A stretch of DNA of 64,000 nt from assembly GCA_028564925.1 (NCBI GenBank), contig CM053030.1, forward strand, positions 272,563,492-272,627,491. Reading direction: 5' to 3'. The stretch comes from Lithobates sylvaticus (Eukaryota > Chordata > Amphibia > Anura > Ranidae). Position numbers and translations under genes: made by a program. Position 1 is the first letter of the stretch. Every line of letters starts with the position of its first letter. Shown here piece by piece: positions 24,066 to 36,954 of the stretch. The notes beneath the pieces were generated by a model, which was not told the origin of the DNA, did no database searches, and saw only the letters and a program-made list of their open reading frames with translations.

Positions 24066-24625
24066 CTTAAAGCGGAGTTCCACCCAAAAACTTCTGCTTT
24101 TCGGAAACCTCCCCCACCTTTCAGAGCATATACCGGTCTAATACAGGTATTTTGCTCAAACTTCCGGGCATAGATAGCCGAGCCACCCACGGGTATCTAT
24201 GCCACTTCCAGCACCTTCTCCGTCCCCCTCGCTGTTTTTTGTGAGACACACAGGTCCCAGAAAACAGAAGGGACCAGTGGGATCGCGCAACATGTCCGAT
24301 CGGACCATGTTGTCGGAAACTTTTTCCGTTGGAATTTCCGATGGAAACAATTTGAGATCCTGCTCTCAAATTTTCCAACAACAAAATCTGATCAGACTTT
24401 TTCCGATCGTGTGTAGAGAATTCCGATGGACAAAGTGCCACGCATGCTCAGATCAAATTACGAGACCAAAGCTATTGGCTACTAGCCTCTACATAGTTCC
24501 GTTGTACGCAACAAATGTCACCACGTTCAGATTGATTGGATTTTCCGACAACTTTGTCCGACCGTGTGTATGCAACACCAGTGTCGGACAAAATCGGAAT
24601 TTCCGACCGTGTATACGGGGGCTTA
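24066..24625. mobile_element. composite of two MITE fragments, one Harbinger-type
   Basis: The left end AAAGCGGAGTTCCACCCAAA (24068) belongs to the family whose opposite tip ends near 13882. From about 24280 the sequence switches to the Harbinger-related type, with CATGTCCGATCGGACCATG and an end CCGACCGTGTATACGGGGGC at about 24623. No transposase. Confidence 0.6.
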
Positions 24626-27600
24626 GAGCTCCAGAGAATATTCGCTGCAGTGTTGCTATTCCATGCACATCTAATGCGTAATAAAGAAGTCAGGATCGGC
24701 CTTGTCTTATATGCATTGTCGTGGATCGTGGGGAGAAAAGTTAGGAAAAAAGAATAGGAGAGGGAAGGGTTCAAGAAAAAGAGATGGGATAAGAAGAGGG
24801 ATTCAGTAGGGTCATCCAAAGCCATATTCATTTAGAGGGGTTAACGCCTGGATATAAGGAGATATGACAGTATTTGGCCCAGGGTTCCCAGGTGAGTTCA
24901 AATATACGGGTTTTGTCTTGTATAATGCTGACTATTTTCTCCTGCGCCATAATCCAGGATATTTTATGCATCACTGCTGTGATCAGAACTGACGTTTTTT
25001 TTCCAATGGGCAGCTATTGTAATTTTGGTGCCCAACTGGATGAAGAAAATCAGTGCTTGAGTGTGTGTGTGTCTACTTTATTCACTTTAAGGTTAAGATG
25101 ATTTTTTATATATTTATGTGTATTACAAGCTTTTTTCCTCCATCTAGTAAAGAGAAAAACAACATATGTGCCTTGTGTTCCAGGTTGGTATCACCCAGGG
25201 GAGGCTGTCCATCATCTTAGTTTTTAATTAAGAGAAACCAAGGTTATTGATTACTGGAGGATTAGAACTCAGCAGATCAGCTTGTGGTAGTGATTTAGAT
25301 AAACTTACAGCAGTGGTTTTTGACAATTTGCTTATCTCTAACTCCTAACAAGCATGGGTTAATCCCAAATTAAATGTCAGACCGTGACATGGACTCAAGA
25401 GCTTGTACCTTCTACCTTATATTAATATCTTTGTATGCATATGCTGGTTTTAAACACAAATAGCCATCAACATAAATGCAGGCAAACTGAATAGATATTT
25501 CTTATAAAAATAATAAAAATAAAACAATAGGTAGGGATTTTAGCACCCTCCCAGTTTAAAATAAGCTGCTGGGTAGGTGGAAACAGTGGAACAGGGGTTG
25601 ATTGCTTAGGACTGCTCAGTGTTTCACATGCTGCTGTTCTGCTACATCCCCCTGTAGAGGCTTCTAAAAGCATAGTGGAAGGCAAAGCAGAACAGGCAGC
25701 CTGAATATTTATGGCACTCCAGACAATCCCTGGGGAAGTGTGCCCAGAAGGTGGAGGCAGAGCTCATGAGTAGTCTAAGGCCTGAGCAGCAGACAGGGTG
25801 TTTCTGGGTCCAGTCCTACAGAAGGAGACCCCTGTTAGGAGTTGTTGGAAAGGAGTCCAACTGTCCTGCAGTGGTGTGAGTCTACAACTCCCACACTAGG
25901 AAGGATCTGTGGATATTGGTAGGAGGCAAACAGTGAGCCGATGGCTAAGTGAGTAAATGACCAACAATGCTAAGGAAAAGTGACAGTGTGTAGCTTTGAA
26001 CCTCCTGAAGTAGTACAAGTCACTAGCAGCATTATGAAATTTGTACAAGCAAGTGCAGCCAACAGTGTGTAAAAAGCAGCCATAAATGCTTCCAGCAGTG
26101 TGTAAAGCACAACTAGATGTCGAAGAGTTCTCAAGTTGTTTCAGTTGCAGTTCACCAGGGGTATCCTATGCTCCCTATTCCCCATCCGAGTTCCTGTTCC
26201 AATAAAAACCCCACAAAGGTCTCCTAGTAAAAGAATGATGAAAATGATGCGCTACTGGCTGTGTGTGCTACAAAGGGGGGGGGGGGGGGGGGGAGATAGG
26301 ACCAAATTCACCAGTGGTTCTTTAGGGGTTTTGCTACAGGGTTTACCAACCATTTTTGAAAGCATTGCCTATCTGACTGTAATGATTTGCCTAAGTCTAT
26401 ATGTTTCAACCAAACTGGGGTAATCAATACATCATGTGACGTTTTTTTAGGCTTTTTTTCCCTATGGTGATCTGGTCAGTAACACATCTCTTGTATTAGA
26501 GTGCCCCCACCCTGGACGAAGGAGCACAGAGAGCAGATTAGGAAAACAGAATTGTCAGTCAGTGGGGGGAGGGGGGAACGGAGTGTTAAATGTACCAGCA
26601 GATTTAGATACGTTAACAAATTGAAGCCTTTGCAATATAGAAACATTTCTAGACTAATGGTAGCATTTTAGGGATAAAGGTTTTACATAAATAATAAATC
26701 TGATCACTGTAAGCCCCCCTGTCAGTTTTGAATGGTTTGTCTTACCCCAGAAACTGATAAATCTGCAAGCAAGCTTATTCTTTTGAAAACCAACAGACTT
26801 ACTGGCTGGATCAAATATCAGATGAAAATAGAAGAAAGAAAGCTTAAAATATAAAACTAATACAGCAATCACATCTATGAATTGGTAAGCTGCAATAGAT
26901 TACATGTTTTTTTTGGGTGTTTACTAATGCTTTAATTTTATTAAAAATGATCCTATTATTTTAATCTGCAGTCATTGAATTTTTCAATTTCTGTGAAAAG
27001 ATGAAATGCAACGTGGAAATTTAGAGGCAATCTGTACACTTCTGATGTAGAGAAGTCCCCAGAAATGTAATTTCTGCTTCAATGGTTGGTTCACACATGC
27101 AGTATGGAAGTCTGCACTAAGATACAAGTACATTTTATCTTTAGACATCCTCTGCAATAGGAATTACATTTTGAGAAACTCCCTGCCAAAATGATGCAGG
27201 CATTGCAGCTTACCTCATTAGAATGCTGAGATTTGCTCAGATGGTTAAAGAAACCCAGCCCCCCCCCCCCCCCAAAAAAAAATCAGGCATCAGTCTGGAA
27301 AGGATATAGTGACTCAAATAGCTATTTCTGTAGAAGAGTAAAAGGTAGGAATACATTTTGGTGCAGTGTTACAAGCAGTAACCAGTGCCAGTTCCAGTTG
27401 TTTTAATAGCTATTCTGTGCATTTTCTTGAAGTATATCATGCCTAATGACTGGCTGGTAAAGCTCTGGTTTGGCTCCAGTATGTTAGACTGATCCATTAA
27501 TCTGATATGAGAAAATAGTTTTTAACTGTATACATTTTCAGATGTATTTGAAATGCAAGACGAAATTGCTATAGAAAGCAAGACCTATAGCAAAAAAGAA

Positions 27601-28057
27601 AAATATCAATCATTTTTTTTTCAAAACTCAACAGTATTCATGCAGCCTTTTATCTAAGTCAAGCTAAAAACAAGTATCTGGTACAAATAAAATAATAATT
27701 TTAATTGTTCTTACTATTCCATGAAATATGTCTCAAAACACAGCTTTGAAACTATTATGCTGTTACATTCCTATTAAGTCTAAAGATTCCATGTCTGGTA
27801 CATCCAAACAATTAGCCCACACCACCTGTCATCTTAATGAGCATCCTCTGCAGAAATATAGAAATATTTCTAGGCTATTGGTAGCATTTTCTGTTGTTTT
27901 TCACATAAATAAAGCAGATAGACAACTGTAAATTTGCACTTTAACCAAATAGTCTAACTATTTTTTTTAAAGATACATTTGTTAATTTACCTTTAGAATT
28001 GTCAGAAGACACCTCATCGGACATAGCAGGCTATTCATTTAAACCAAAAAAAAGTAA
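24626..28057. other. no recognisable gene; two homopolymer runs
   Basis: AT-rich sequence with a run of 19 G (26275-26293) and 15 C (27259-27273). Short blocks near 26640-26700 and 27855-27925 resemble each other (CTAGACTAATGGTAGCATTT versus CTAGGCTATTGGTAGCATTT), suggesting an old duplication. No coding or element boundary is supported. Confidence 0.45.
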
Positions 28058-30422
28058 CCACTTCATCTTTTACACCTGTATACCTCCTGTGGATCAGAAT
28101 AACTTTGGGCCTGTTTATTTGGTAATTTAAAGTAATTGTAAAGTCTTGTATTTTTTTCTATTAAAATAACAAACTTTTGCTCATTCTCACCACTCGTGCA
28201 CGCCCCAGGGGGCACGCAGCACGGCGATTGGGGATGAGGCATGTCCCTTGGACACAGCCCATCCCGGATCAGGGTGAAGAGCCTATGAAATTGTCTCTTT
28301 ACCACGTGACCGGCTGTCCAATCACAGCCGGTAACAAATGTCAAATGGCTGTAGTGCTGTTTCCAGGTTCTCCTCCTCAGTGTGTGAGGAGGAGATCTGG
28401 AAAAAAAATATTTCAGCAATAAAGCAATGTGCCCCCAGATTGCCCCCCAAATAAAGAGGACCAGTCACCTGCCCATCTGAGTACCTGTCACCAGCCCATC
28501 AGAGTACCCGTCTACCTGTCACCAGCCCATCAGAGTACCCAAGTACCTATCTCCAGCTCATCAGAGTACCGAAGTACCTGTCACCAGCCCATCAGAGTAC
28601 CCGAGTACCTGTCACCAGCCCATCAGAGTACCCAAGTACCTATCTCCAGCTCATTAGAGTACCCGAGTCCCTGTCACCTTCCCATCAGAGTACCTTTCTC
28701 CAGCCCATCAGAGTACCCAAGTACCTATCCGCAGCCCATGAGATTACCTGAGCACCAATCCTCAGCCCATCAGAGTACCCAAGTACCTATATGCAGCCCA
28801 TCAGAATACCCAAGTACCTATCTGCAGCCCATCAGAATACCTGAGTACCTATCTGCAGCCCATGCTTCATAGAATATACTTTGGGGTGTTTGCTTCAAAA
28901 TGGGGTAGTTTTGTGGGTAATTCCATTGTCCTGGTGCTACAGGACCTTCAAAAGTGTGATAGGTAGTCAGGAAATTATATGTGTAATTTATGGTCCTAGA
29001 ACACCTGATGGTGCTCCCTGCATGTTGTTCTTGACAACTTTGTGTAAGAAAAAATATGTTTTCATTTTCTTTCCACGTTTTCCAAAAATCTTTTGGAATA
29101 AAATTACATGTTCAAAAGACTCATTATGCCTCATAGAATGTGCGTTGGGCTGTTCGCTTTCCAAAATGGGGTAATTTTGTAGGTGGTTTCATTGTCCTGG
29201 TGCTCCAGGGCCTTCAAAGGTGAAATAGGTCATCAGGTAATGAGATGTGCAACGTATGCTCCTAGAACACCTGACGGTGCTCCCTGAATGTTGGACCTCT
29301 CTGTGTGGCCAGACTGTGTAAAAGTCTCACACATGTGGTATTGCCATACTAAGGAGGAGTAGCAGAATGTATTTTGGTGGGTAATCTTTGCTATGTACAT
29401 GCTATGTGTTAGAAAAATCTTATAAATTGACAACTTTGTGTAAGAAAAAATATGTTTTCATTTTCTTTCCACATTTTCCAAAACCTTGTAAAAAAAAATG
29501 TTTAAAAGACTCATTATGCCTCATAGAATGTACTTTCGGGTGTTAGCTTTCCAAAATGGGGTCATTTTGTGGGTAATTCTATTGTCCTGGTTCTCCAGAA
29601 CCTTCAAAAACGTGATAGGTAGGAATGAAATTAGATGTGTAATTTATGCTCCTAGAACGCCTGATGGTGCTCCCTGCATGTTGGGACTCTCTATGTGGCC
29701 AGGCTGTAAAAAAGTCTCACAAATGTGGTTTCACCAAACTCAGGAGGAGTAGCAGAATGTGTTTTGGGGTGTAATTGGAAGTATGCATATGCTGTGTGTG
29801 AGAAATAACTTGTTATTATGACAATTTTGTGTAAAAAATAAATAATAATTTCTTAACTTTCCCAAGACGTGTGGTAAACAATTACAACTTCAAAAAACTC
29901 ACAATGCCTCTTACTTAATACCTTGGACTGTCTACTTTCCAAAAAGGGGTCCTTTGGGGGGTATTTCTACTGTCCTGTCCTGTTCAGGGCCTCAAGAAAT
30001 AAGATAGGCCCTCGGTGTGAACAATTTTTAATGATTTACACCATAGTTTGTAGACTCTATAACCTTTACACAGACTAAATAATATACACTAATTTGGGTT
30101 ATTTTTACAAAAGATATGTAGCAGTATAAATTGTGGCCCAAATGTATGAACCAAAATTACTTATTTGCAAAATGTTATAATAGAAACTAAAAAAAGTTTT
30201 TTCCCCCAAAATTCTTGCTCTTTTTTTACTTATATCACAAAAAATAAAAAACCCAGTCGTGATTAAATACCACCAAAAGAAAGCTCTATTTGTGTGAAAA
30301 AAATGTTTTTGTTTGGGTACAGTGTTACATGACTGAGTAATTGTCATTCAAAATGTGAGAGCACTGAAAGCTGAAAATTGGTCTGGGCAGGAAGGGGGTA
30401 TAAGTGCCCGGTGTTGAAGTGG
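28058..30422. mobile_element. TTAA-target family element, old copy
   Basis: The left end AACCACTTCATCTTTTACACC and the right end GTGTTGAAGTGGTTA are inverted copies of CCACTTCA. The flanking tetranucleotides are decayed (GTAA and TTAC). The interior holds a 31-bp minisatellite and four direct repeats centred on CCAAAATGGGGT near 28900, 29165, 29550 and 29940, plus the TTAAATACCACCAAAAGAAA block near the right end. No transposase. A TTAA target fits piggyBac or Kolobok; I cannot choose between them. Confidence 0.7.
28466..28865. repeat. 31-bp minisatellite
   Basis: About 13 units with the core CAGCCCATCAGAGTACCC followed by AAGTACCTATC. The period is not a multiple of three, so successive units are read in all three frames, and a 147-residue frame stays open because none of the three contains a stop. 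I treat that frame as an artefact. Confidence 0.9.
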
Positions 30423-30847
30423 TTACTGACACATGAAGACTACAAAACAAAGCAAGCCCAATTGCCAGTAATGATTCCAGGGGAGCATGGCATAGAAGAT
30501 ATGCTTTAAAAGGCTTTATTTAGTATGACAAATAAAATTGCAGCAGCCACCTTTTTATTCTACAGGGCCTCTACTTTCATAAAATGCAGAAAAAATGCAA
30601 AATTTTATGTATGTGCAAAAAAATAAAAAAATTGCTCCAAACGCAAAGTGGTTAAAGTGTATGTTACCCCTAAAACTAGCATATTTGTGTTTAATAAGGT
30701 ATATTTTTGACGCAAACAAAATGCTCTTGTGTTTTAATATGTGCCTTTGGATACAAATACTTAGTGATCCTATCAGTTCCTCTCATTTATTTTTCTAAAC
30801 TGACCAGCTAAATACAGAAACAGATCTATGCTGACATGATCACTTTG

Positions 30848-31023
30848 GGGTTGATTTGCTAAAACTGGAGAGTGCAAAATCGGGTGTATGTGTGCATGGT
30901 AGCCAATCAGCTTCTAACTTCAGCTTGTTCAATTAGGCTTTGACAAAATAAAACTGAAAACTGATTGGTTTCTATGCACAGCTGCACCAGATTGTGCATT
31001 CTACAGGTTTAGTAAATCAACCC
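30848..31023. mobile_element. 176-bp foldback MITE with 4-bp duplication
   Basis: The ends GGGTTGATTTGCTAAAAC and GGTTTAGTAAATCAACCC are inverted copies, and pairing continues through GAGAGTGCAAAAT and GATTGTGCATTCT. TTTG flanks both sides (30844-30847, 31024-31027). It resembles a widespread frog MITE type, from memory. Confidence 0.85.
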
Positions 31024-31099
31024 TTTGTGTCTATCCATTTCCATAATAAAAATACAGGTACCCCATAGGTAGGCAGAGCATGCCTGTTTTTCTGTGGTC

Positions 31100-32785
31100 A
31101 GATTTACAGGGGATGAAGCGTCGCTCACCGGAGAGACGAGAGAACCTCCTCCGCCGCCTCATTGAGGGCCGAAGTTTCGGGAGGTGAGGAATGGCTTCGG
31201 CGCTGCCTGGAGGATGGTCACAGCGCGGCTCCGACCGACATGTCTGCTAGCCCGGTTCCTAAGGAAATGGAGGAGACAGCAGCATCAAGGCGCAGGGAGA
31301 AAAAAAGAAGAAACAGAGAGCAGATGCTTCTCCACAGTTTAAAGGCAAGGAGGGAGCTTGCAGCATTCCTCATAGGAATGCACCTCAATTAAAGCAGAAC
31401 AGCACTACTCAGCCAGCCCCTGCAGCGGCCAGCAGTGAGCAACCAAGGATTTCCTCTGGTGGTGAGACACTTTCTAATGCCAATATCTCTGATTTAAATG
31501 TGATTGTTAATTCATTGTCTAGTATATTGAAAAATCTTAAAGGGGCACATACAGTTGGTGCTTTTGCTAAAGAGTCTGTAGGGGCACAGGATTCTGGTGC
31601 ACGGAATTTTCCTAATAATAGCACTAATTTTACAGGGGCACAGCCACATGGTGCGATTTTAAATTTAAATACTACCTCTAATAGAGACATGTTACAGACT
31701 GATTATATGGATGATATCAGTCCAATCTGGGGAAATTCATCAGATCCTGCCCTCAGTGGGAATTTCATGGATAACTGAGCATGTCTCCTGTCTAGAAATA
31801 CTGTTAATGTTCAAAAAACTGTTACCCCTTCTGTTGCTTTACGGTCCTCTCACTCTATAGTTGGTGAATCTTCCTTTAAAGAACCTATGCCTTGTAAAAT
31901 CTCACATTTGGGCTTCCACCTAGCTAACTCAGTGAAAGAAAAGATTTGGAGGGGTGATTTCATTGATCTGCTGTCATTAATACCTGCCTCAAAAGAATTC
32001 CTATCTGAACCTGTAAAGAAAGCGGAAGACCATACAGAGCGGGTTAGGAGAAGGGCTATCCACAAAACTTTTCAGAATTGGTTGCAGGCTTTCTGCATTT
32101 ACGCAGTGGTGCTGGGAAAGTGATGCCCTGAGAAATGCTCAGGCCTTTTCCAGCACGTAGATATAGTTTCTGAAGCCTTTTGTCATTTTGGTGGTATGGC
32201 ATGGATCACCTATGACGAGAATTTATTTGCAGAAATTGGCAGTTCACCCTTCTTTACAATGGGGGTCAAAAGATGTGGGCTTATGGTTGAAGCTCATGCT
32301 ACCACAAAAGCCTCAATTTACGCCAAAAGTAGTAGCTAGTTCACAGAATGCCTTTTTTAAAAGCTTCTGTTTTGCCTTCAATGAAGGGCAATTCAAATCA
32401 AACTGCAGATATAGACATGAGTGCTCTTACTGCAATGGGGACCATCTTGCTAGCAGATGCTTTTGGAAAGCATCAGCAGCCTCTGCCCAATCACTATCCT
32501 CGGATGCTAGTGGGAAAATCCAGGACCCCATTGAGCCTAACAAGAATGCTACCTTGGTTAGATCGCTACCCAGATCACAAGATGGCATATCTATTAATTA
32601 ATGGCTTCAGGGAAGGTTTGTTGGGCCCCTCCTACACAGGGAAAGGCTGCACTATGGTTAGGAATTTACATTCTGCATTGATTCAGGATAAAATCTGTAA
32701 AGAAGTTGTGGAAAGAAGAGTAGCTGGCGAATTTCATCTCCCACCATTTACGAATTTCAGACTCTCCCCACGAAAAAAAGCAAGG
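31100..32785 (+). mobile_element. DIRS-like retroelement fossil, gag and start of RT region
   Basis: A tyrosine-recombinase-type (DIRS) retroelement. The gag-like part shows KEKIWRGDFIDLLSLIP near 31950 and NWLQAFCIYA near 32080, and a cysteine/histidine knuckle lies at about 32370-32460. From about 32470 to 32780 the sequence matches the start of the DIRS reverse transcriptase module (FREGLLGPS, RRVAGEFHLPPF). The element is old and has many breaks. It is cut here by an L2 LINE. The 5' boundary is approximate. Confidence 0.75.
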
Positions 32786-33052
32786 AAGCTTTAGACTTCG
32801 CCACCAACACCACCCTCCAAAAACTGAACCAGTCAACAACAACACATTGGACCAGATCGCATAAGAAACTACACTCGGAAATCTTCAAAACCACATTATC
32901 AAACAAAATAGCAACGCTAAATCTAAACCACTCGACAGAACAAACTCTCAGCTCCTTAAACAAGGCATTACTACAAACAGCAGAATCAGTTGCTCCGAAA
33001 CGTAGAGCACTCATCCGCAGGAAAAATTCTGGATGGTTTAATGGCACTCTTA
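32786..33052 (+). mobile_element. L2 LINE fragment, left part
   Basis: The translated segment (TLSSLNKALLQTAES then KRRALIRRKNSGWFN) corresponds to the stretch between endonuclease and reverse transcriptase in L2/CR1-clade LINEs. The L2 is 5'-truncated at its junction with the DIRS element and interrupted at 33050-33052 (TTA) by the Harbinger element. It resumes at 40640. Confidence 0.75.
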
Positions 33053-34054
33053 AGCCCCATACACACGGTCGGACTTTTTCATCAATTTGGTCCGATCGGA
33101 CAAGGTTGTTGAGAAATCAGACCGTGTGTATGCACCATCGGACAGTGTTCGTCGGTTTGTCCGTCGGACAAAGTCTTATCTCCTGCTGGAAAGATTTGCC
33201 GTCAACCCGGTCCGATCACACCAAATCCGAGCGTGTGTACGCTTGTCCGACGGACAAAGTGCTACGCATGCTCAGAAGAAATTCTGTGACGGAAGCGCTC
33301 GGTCAGGTAAAACTACCTTTCCTAATCGACACAGCACATTCGTCACGCTGCAATGTTAAAATGTCTTTAATGCAGCGCATTCTCTTTACAATGCAACAAG
33401 AATGACATCTTTTAGCTGCTCCTATTCACCCGCACTTCTCACAAACTTACTTCTTTATTACTTTGCAGCATTTATACACTACATGTTTATTTTTACTCAG
33501 ATCGTAATACAATCTTTCTTATTTTTTTACCCAGATTTTTTTTTTTGGGGGGAATACATATTTGAAGGAGGTTTTTTTTTTTTTGGAGGGGGTTTGTATG
33601 TCTCAACTTAGCAAAACCACATTATTAACATTTGTATTTCTTGCTTACATTTACTAGGAGTTTGTTGGTTGTTGGTGCCCCTTGTTAATTCTAGGATTAG
33701 TGAAATGTACCTGCCTACTCAAAGAAAAACTGTCATTGTAGAAAAGTAAAACACAATAGTCAATGATTCTTTCAAAGCAAAAAAACCTTTATTTAGGTCT
33801 CAGCAACAGACCAAAGAGGAACGCAGCCATGGTGAAACTTGGGGAATTTGCAAAGCCTTGGACACCCATGGCAACCATCATTTTACAGACTTAAACAATT
33901 GGGGGCATGAAGACTACCTATCTAAATAATAAGGGAGCGCAATCTGGTCCTGAAGTCCAAAACATCCGGAACTGCAGCAGATGCCATCTAGGTCCCCAGG
34001 CTCTGGTACTACGAGAGGCTCCATCTTCTCTCAGACCAGACTGAGTCCAGGTTG

Positions 34055-35222
34055 TCACTCTCTTGTCTTCCTTGTACGCTTCCTTCCACGCCGTGGTGCT
34101 GGTGCTGGTGGGGTGGCAGAAGGAGGAGGAGGAGGCGGAGCAAGGTCACTCTCGCAAACATGTGTGAGGGGAGTCATCTCCCCAGCCATCCCCTCATTTA
34201 GTATTTTGAGGATGACCTCCTCACACATGCTGCGTTGCCCCGCCTCCATACCCGTAAATTTACTTGTAACCAAGGAGGCAAAGGCCTCCTCGTAGGTGGG
34301 TGTGGCATAGAGGGAGGCTGAGGCATCTTTTATCAGCTGGAGCGCTGACTCTCCCACCTCCCCCATGTTTTTCGCCCTTCTGTAGGGAAGGCGGAGGGGA
34401 GAGACTTGGGAGACAGTCAGGCTCCTACGCCTACCCCCCTCTTGGCTGCCACTACCCCCTGCCTCCTCCTGACTGCCACCTTCCACAGCCACCTCCTGGC
34501 TGAGGTCTTCCTGTGTATGAAAAAGGGACATAGTTTCAGTTATTTGTTCATCAAACACACACAATTCTCATCTAGTGACTGTTGCAAAATGTTTTCAAAT
34601 ACAAAACCATACAATTCTCAGCCCTGCAGTTTAGATTCTTCCCAAAAATGTCTCCCACACCACTGTCTGTTGATATGTCAATCACGTTAGGAAATAAGCA
34701 ATTGGGGATCCTGAATTAACTGAACATCATTCATTATTCAACAAACTGGTTCCAAAACTACTATACCTGGAACAAGCTGGGCACCTGCACATATTCCTGA
34801 CTGGAAGGCCCAGGTTGGTCCTCGGAAGCCTCATCAGGGGTGGCGTGCGTGGAAGGACGCGTGCAAGGAAGAGTCGAGAGTGACTTCCTGACAGTAGCCT
34901 GGTCTTTGAGAAAGTGGAGCCTGTCATAGTACCAGAGCGTGGGGACATGGACATCAGCTGCTGCAGCTCCAGATGCTTGTGACTTCAGGACCTTATTGCG
35001 CTCCCGGAAATAGGTAGTCTTCATGTTGTTTATCTTCACTTTTAAGTTTGCGACGGTTGCCATGGGCAGGGTAGGCTTTACAAATGCCACCAGTTTCAGC
35101 AGGGCTGCGTACCTCTTTGGTCTGTTGCTATAATCCCTGTGTTTTGCCTGCCATAAGAGGGGGAATTGCCGGTATTTATCAATGAAGTGTGGGAGAAAGC
35201 TCACGTTGTAGAACGCCTCCAT
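34055..35222 (-). CDS. MADF-domain protein of the Harbinger element (2 exons)
   Basis: A probable sequence-specific DNA-binding accessory protein of the transposon, about 303 residues. Exon 1 spans 35222-34767 from an ATG (MEAFYNVSFLPHF). Exon 2 spans 34510-34055. The intron has a GT donor (CCAG|GTATAG) and an AG acceptor (ATACACAG|GAAG), with the frame kept. Residues about 12-105 form a MADF domain: FIDKYRQFPLLW, DYSNRPKRYAALLKL, then KINNMKTTYFRERNKVLKS and PTLWYYDRLHFL. The tail is acidic and serine-rich, then proline-rich, ending in a basic stretch (RRGRKRTRKTRE) that could be a nuclear signal. An acceptor-like TTGCAG near 35231 allows a further 5' exon. The gene is divergent from the Myb-like gene. 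MADF partners are known in Drosophila PIF elements; the role here is inferred. Confidence 0.85.
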
Positions 35223-35534
35223 CACCTCTGCAAGACACAACGCCACACAAAACAATATAAATAATGTCAGCCTAAACTCTCCTAATCTTCTCCATAAAGA
35301 AGCCTCAAGTTCTAATCAGTCTAGGCTAGTTATGTACCAACGTCAAATTGTACCTTCGTTTGTAGCGATCGTCTCGTGCGTGAGCTTTCTCTCCCCTCGT
35401 CTCCCAGATCGTGGCTACGACACAGGCGTGTGACGTTTTATATACAGTGCGCATGCGTCAAACTCCGCCCGCCCCTGACGATCTTTCTCGTCTATTCCCC
35501 ACCCCTTCTCTTTACGGCGCAGTGGGGAGAGCAC
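35223..35534. promoter_or_regulatory. shared divergent promoter region
   Basis: The 312 bp between the MADF and Myb-like start codons must hold the 5' ends of both genes. A TATA-like TTTTATATACAG lies at about 35436-35447, directed towards the Myb-like gene. A GC-box-like CCGCCCGCCCC follows near 35466, and CpG dinucleotides are frequent. A common promoter would keep the two accessory proteins co-expressed (inference). Confidence 0.5.
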
Positions 35535-36887
35535 ATGGCGGGGACACAGCAGGTGCGCCCCAAATATCCCCCCAACGAGGAGGAGGACGAGGAAAGGCCG
35601 GAGGCAGAAACGTCCCGATCCCGGAGCCTGAAATTCAAGGCCTCCAATATGTCATTTGGAGAAATGTTGGAGATGGTGGACATATTAAAGAGGAGCGACT
35701 ATGATGGGAAGTATGGGCCTTACCTCAACCCCAATGTCCGCAAGGCCAAGATCATGTCTAAAGTTGTGAGAAGGCTGTACAATCATTTTGGGGTACAACG
35801 ATCCAAGGAGCAACTGAGGAAACGCTGGTCAGACCTGAAACTGAGGGAGGCCGATCAGTACAGAAAGATCAAGAGAATTCTTCAAAAAAGTAAGTAGTTG
35901 TGTTTTGTGTTTGATTTCTTGCTTGCATACTGCTCCATGTGGTTTGATTTTTACAAAGTTGTACATTCCAAAATGGCCACTTTCATGTTCGTCTGTGCAT
36001 TCGATCGTACTCAGCCTCGATCTTTCTGCCACTGTCATGGTCGTGTGTGTGTCCATTCGATCGTACGCAACCTCGATCGCGCGGCCACTTATAATACGAT
36101 GTTTGGTGTTTTTTTGGGGGAAAGGAAGTTTGTTCTCCCTAGAAATGTCATCCAGAATGTAAAGCCAATTTATTCAATGTAAAGGAGAGGTCACCCAGTA
36201 GCTGTTTACCCATCTGGACTCGAGAGCACTAGTGCTGGGACACCCAAACCCCCTTTTTATTAGCCTTTTCCACACATGTGCTCCAGTGGATACTAGAGGG
36301 GGGTCTCCATCACACAAACTTCTACCAAAAAGCTAGTCAGTTTAGCACCTTTACAAAGTGACTACATTCATGTAGTTGACATTTGTAACTGGCCAAACTA
36401 AAATAGTGTCCGTCACTTTCAAGCAATGTTTGTCATTTCCTATTTCTGCGCTCAATAGTTTGTGTTGCTAAATCTTCCTTTTGGACATTCTCATAGGGGA
36501 GCGAAAACTTGGGCCGTCTGAGGAAACCCCCAAACCAACACCTCCCAAAAAAGGGGAAAGAGCAGAAGCAGAGGAGGAGGAGGAGGAAGGAGAGATCATC
36601 GAACTTGGAGAAATTGTCACCACAACAGGTGAGTGTGGGAGAACACAGCTACTGGTAAGCTAATCCATGTATGGCTGCCTCATTTCCAACACCCCATTTT
36701 TGTTTGTTTGTGGTTTTTAGGTGACGTGGATGTTGTGGAAGAAAAATCGCACTTTACCACAGAGAGTGCCCACGTACTCATCGGAGAGATAATGGTCTGC
36801 AATCGAGATCTAGATTACATAAAGCAAAACATCAATGATGTTCAACAAAAATTGAAGAACATCATTGATGTTTTAGGAAAAATATGA
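35535..36887 (+). CDS. Myb/SANT-like DNA-binding protein of the Harbinger element (3 exons)
   Basis: About 217 residues, from the ATG at 35535 (MAGTQQVRPKYPPNEEEDEE). Exons are 35535-35889, 36497-36628 and 36721-36887, joined by GTAAGT/TCATAG and GTGAGT/TTTTAG splice sites that keep the frame. Residues about 38-118 form a trihelix Myb/SANT-like fold: SFGEMLEMVDILKRSDY, AKIMSKVVRRLYNHFGV and LRKRWSDLKLREADQYRKI. The middle exon is strongly acidic (EEEEEEGEIIE). The last exon ends in a probable coiled coil (NINDVQQKLKNIIDVLGKI). In vertebrate Harbingers, a Myb-like partner carries the transposase to the nucleus and to the DNA ends; HARBI1 and NAIF1 are the domesticated pair. The function here is inferred from that family. 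Confidence 0.87.
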
Positions 36888-36954
36888 AAACGCACCAAGT
36901 AATTAACACACATTTGTGCCTGCTTCTGCACACATTTGCAACTTAAAAACTGTC

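Noticed and set aside
28429-28872. 147-residue frame
   Set aside because: A 31-bp minisatellite read in rotating frame.
34055-36887. MADF and Myb-like genes as host genes
   Set aside because: They lie between the terminal inverted repeats and target duplications of the Harbinger element and match its known accessory protein types, so they are transposon genes.
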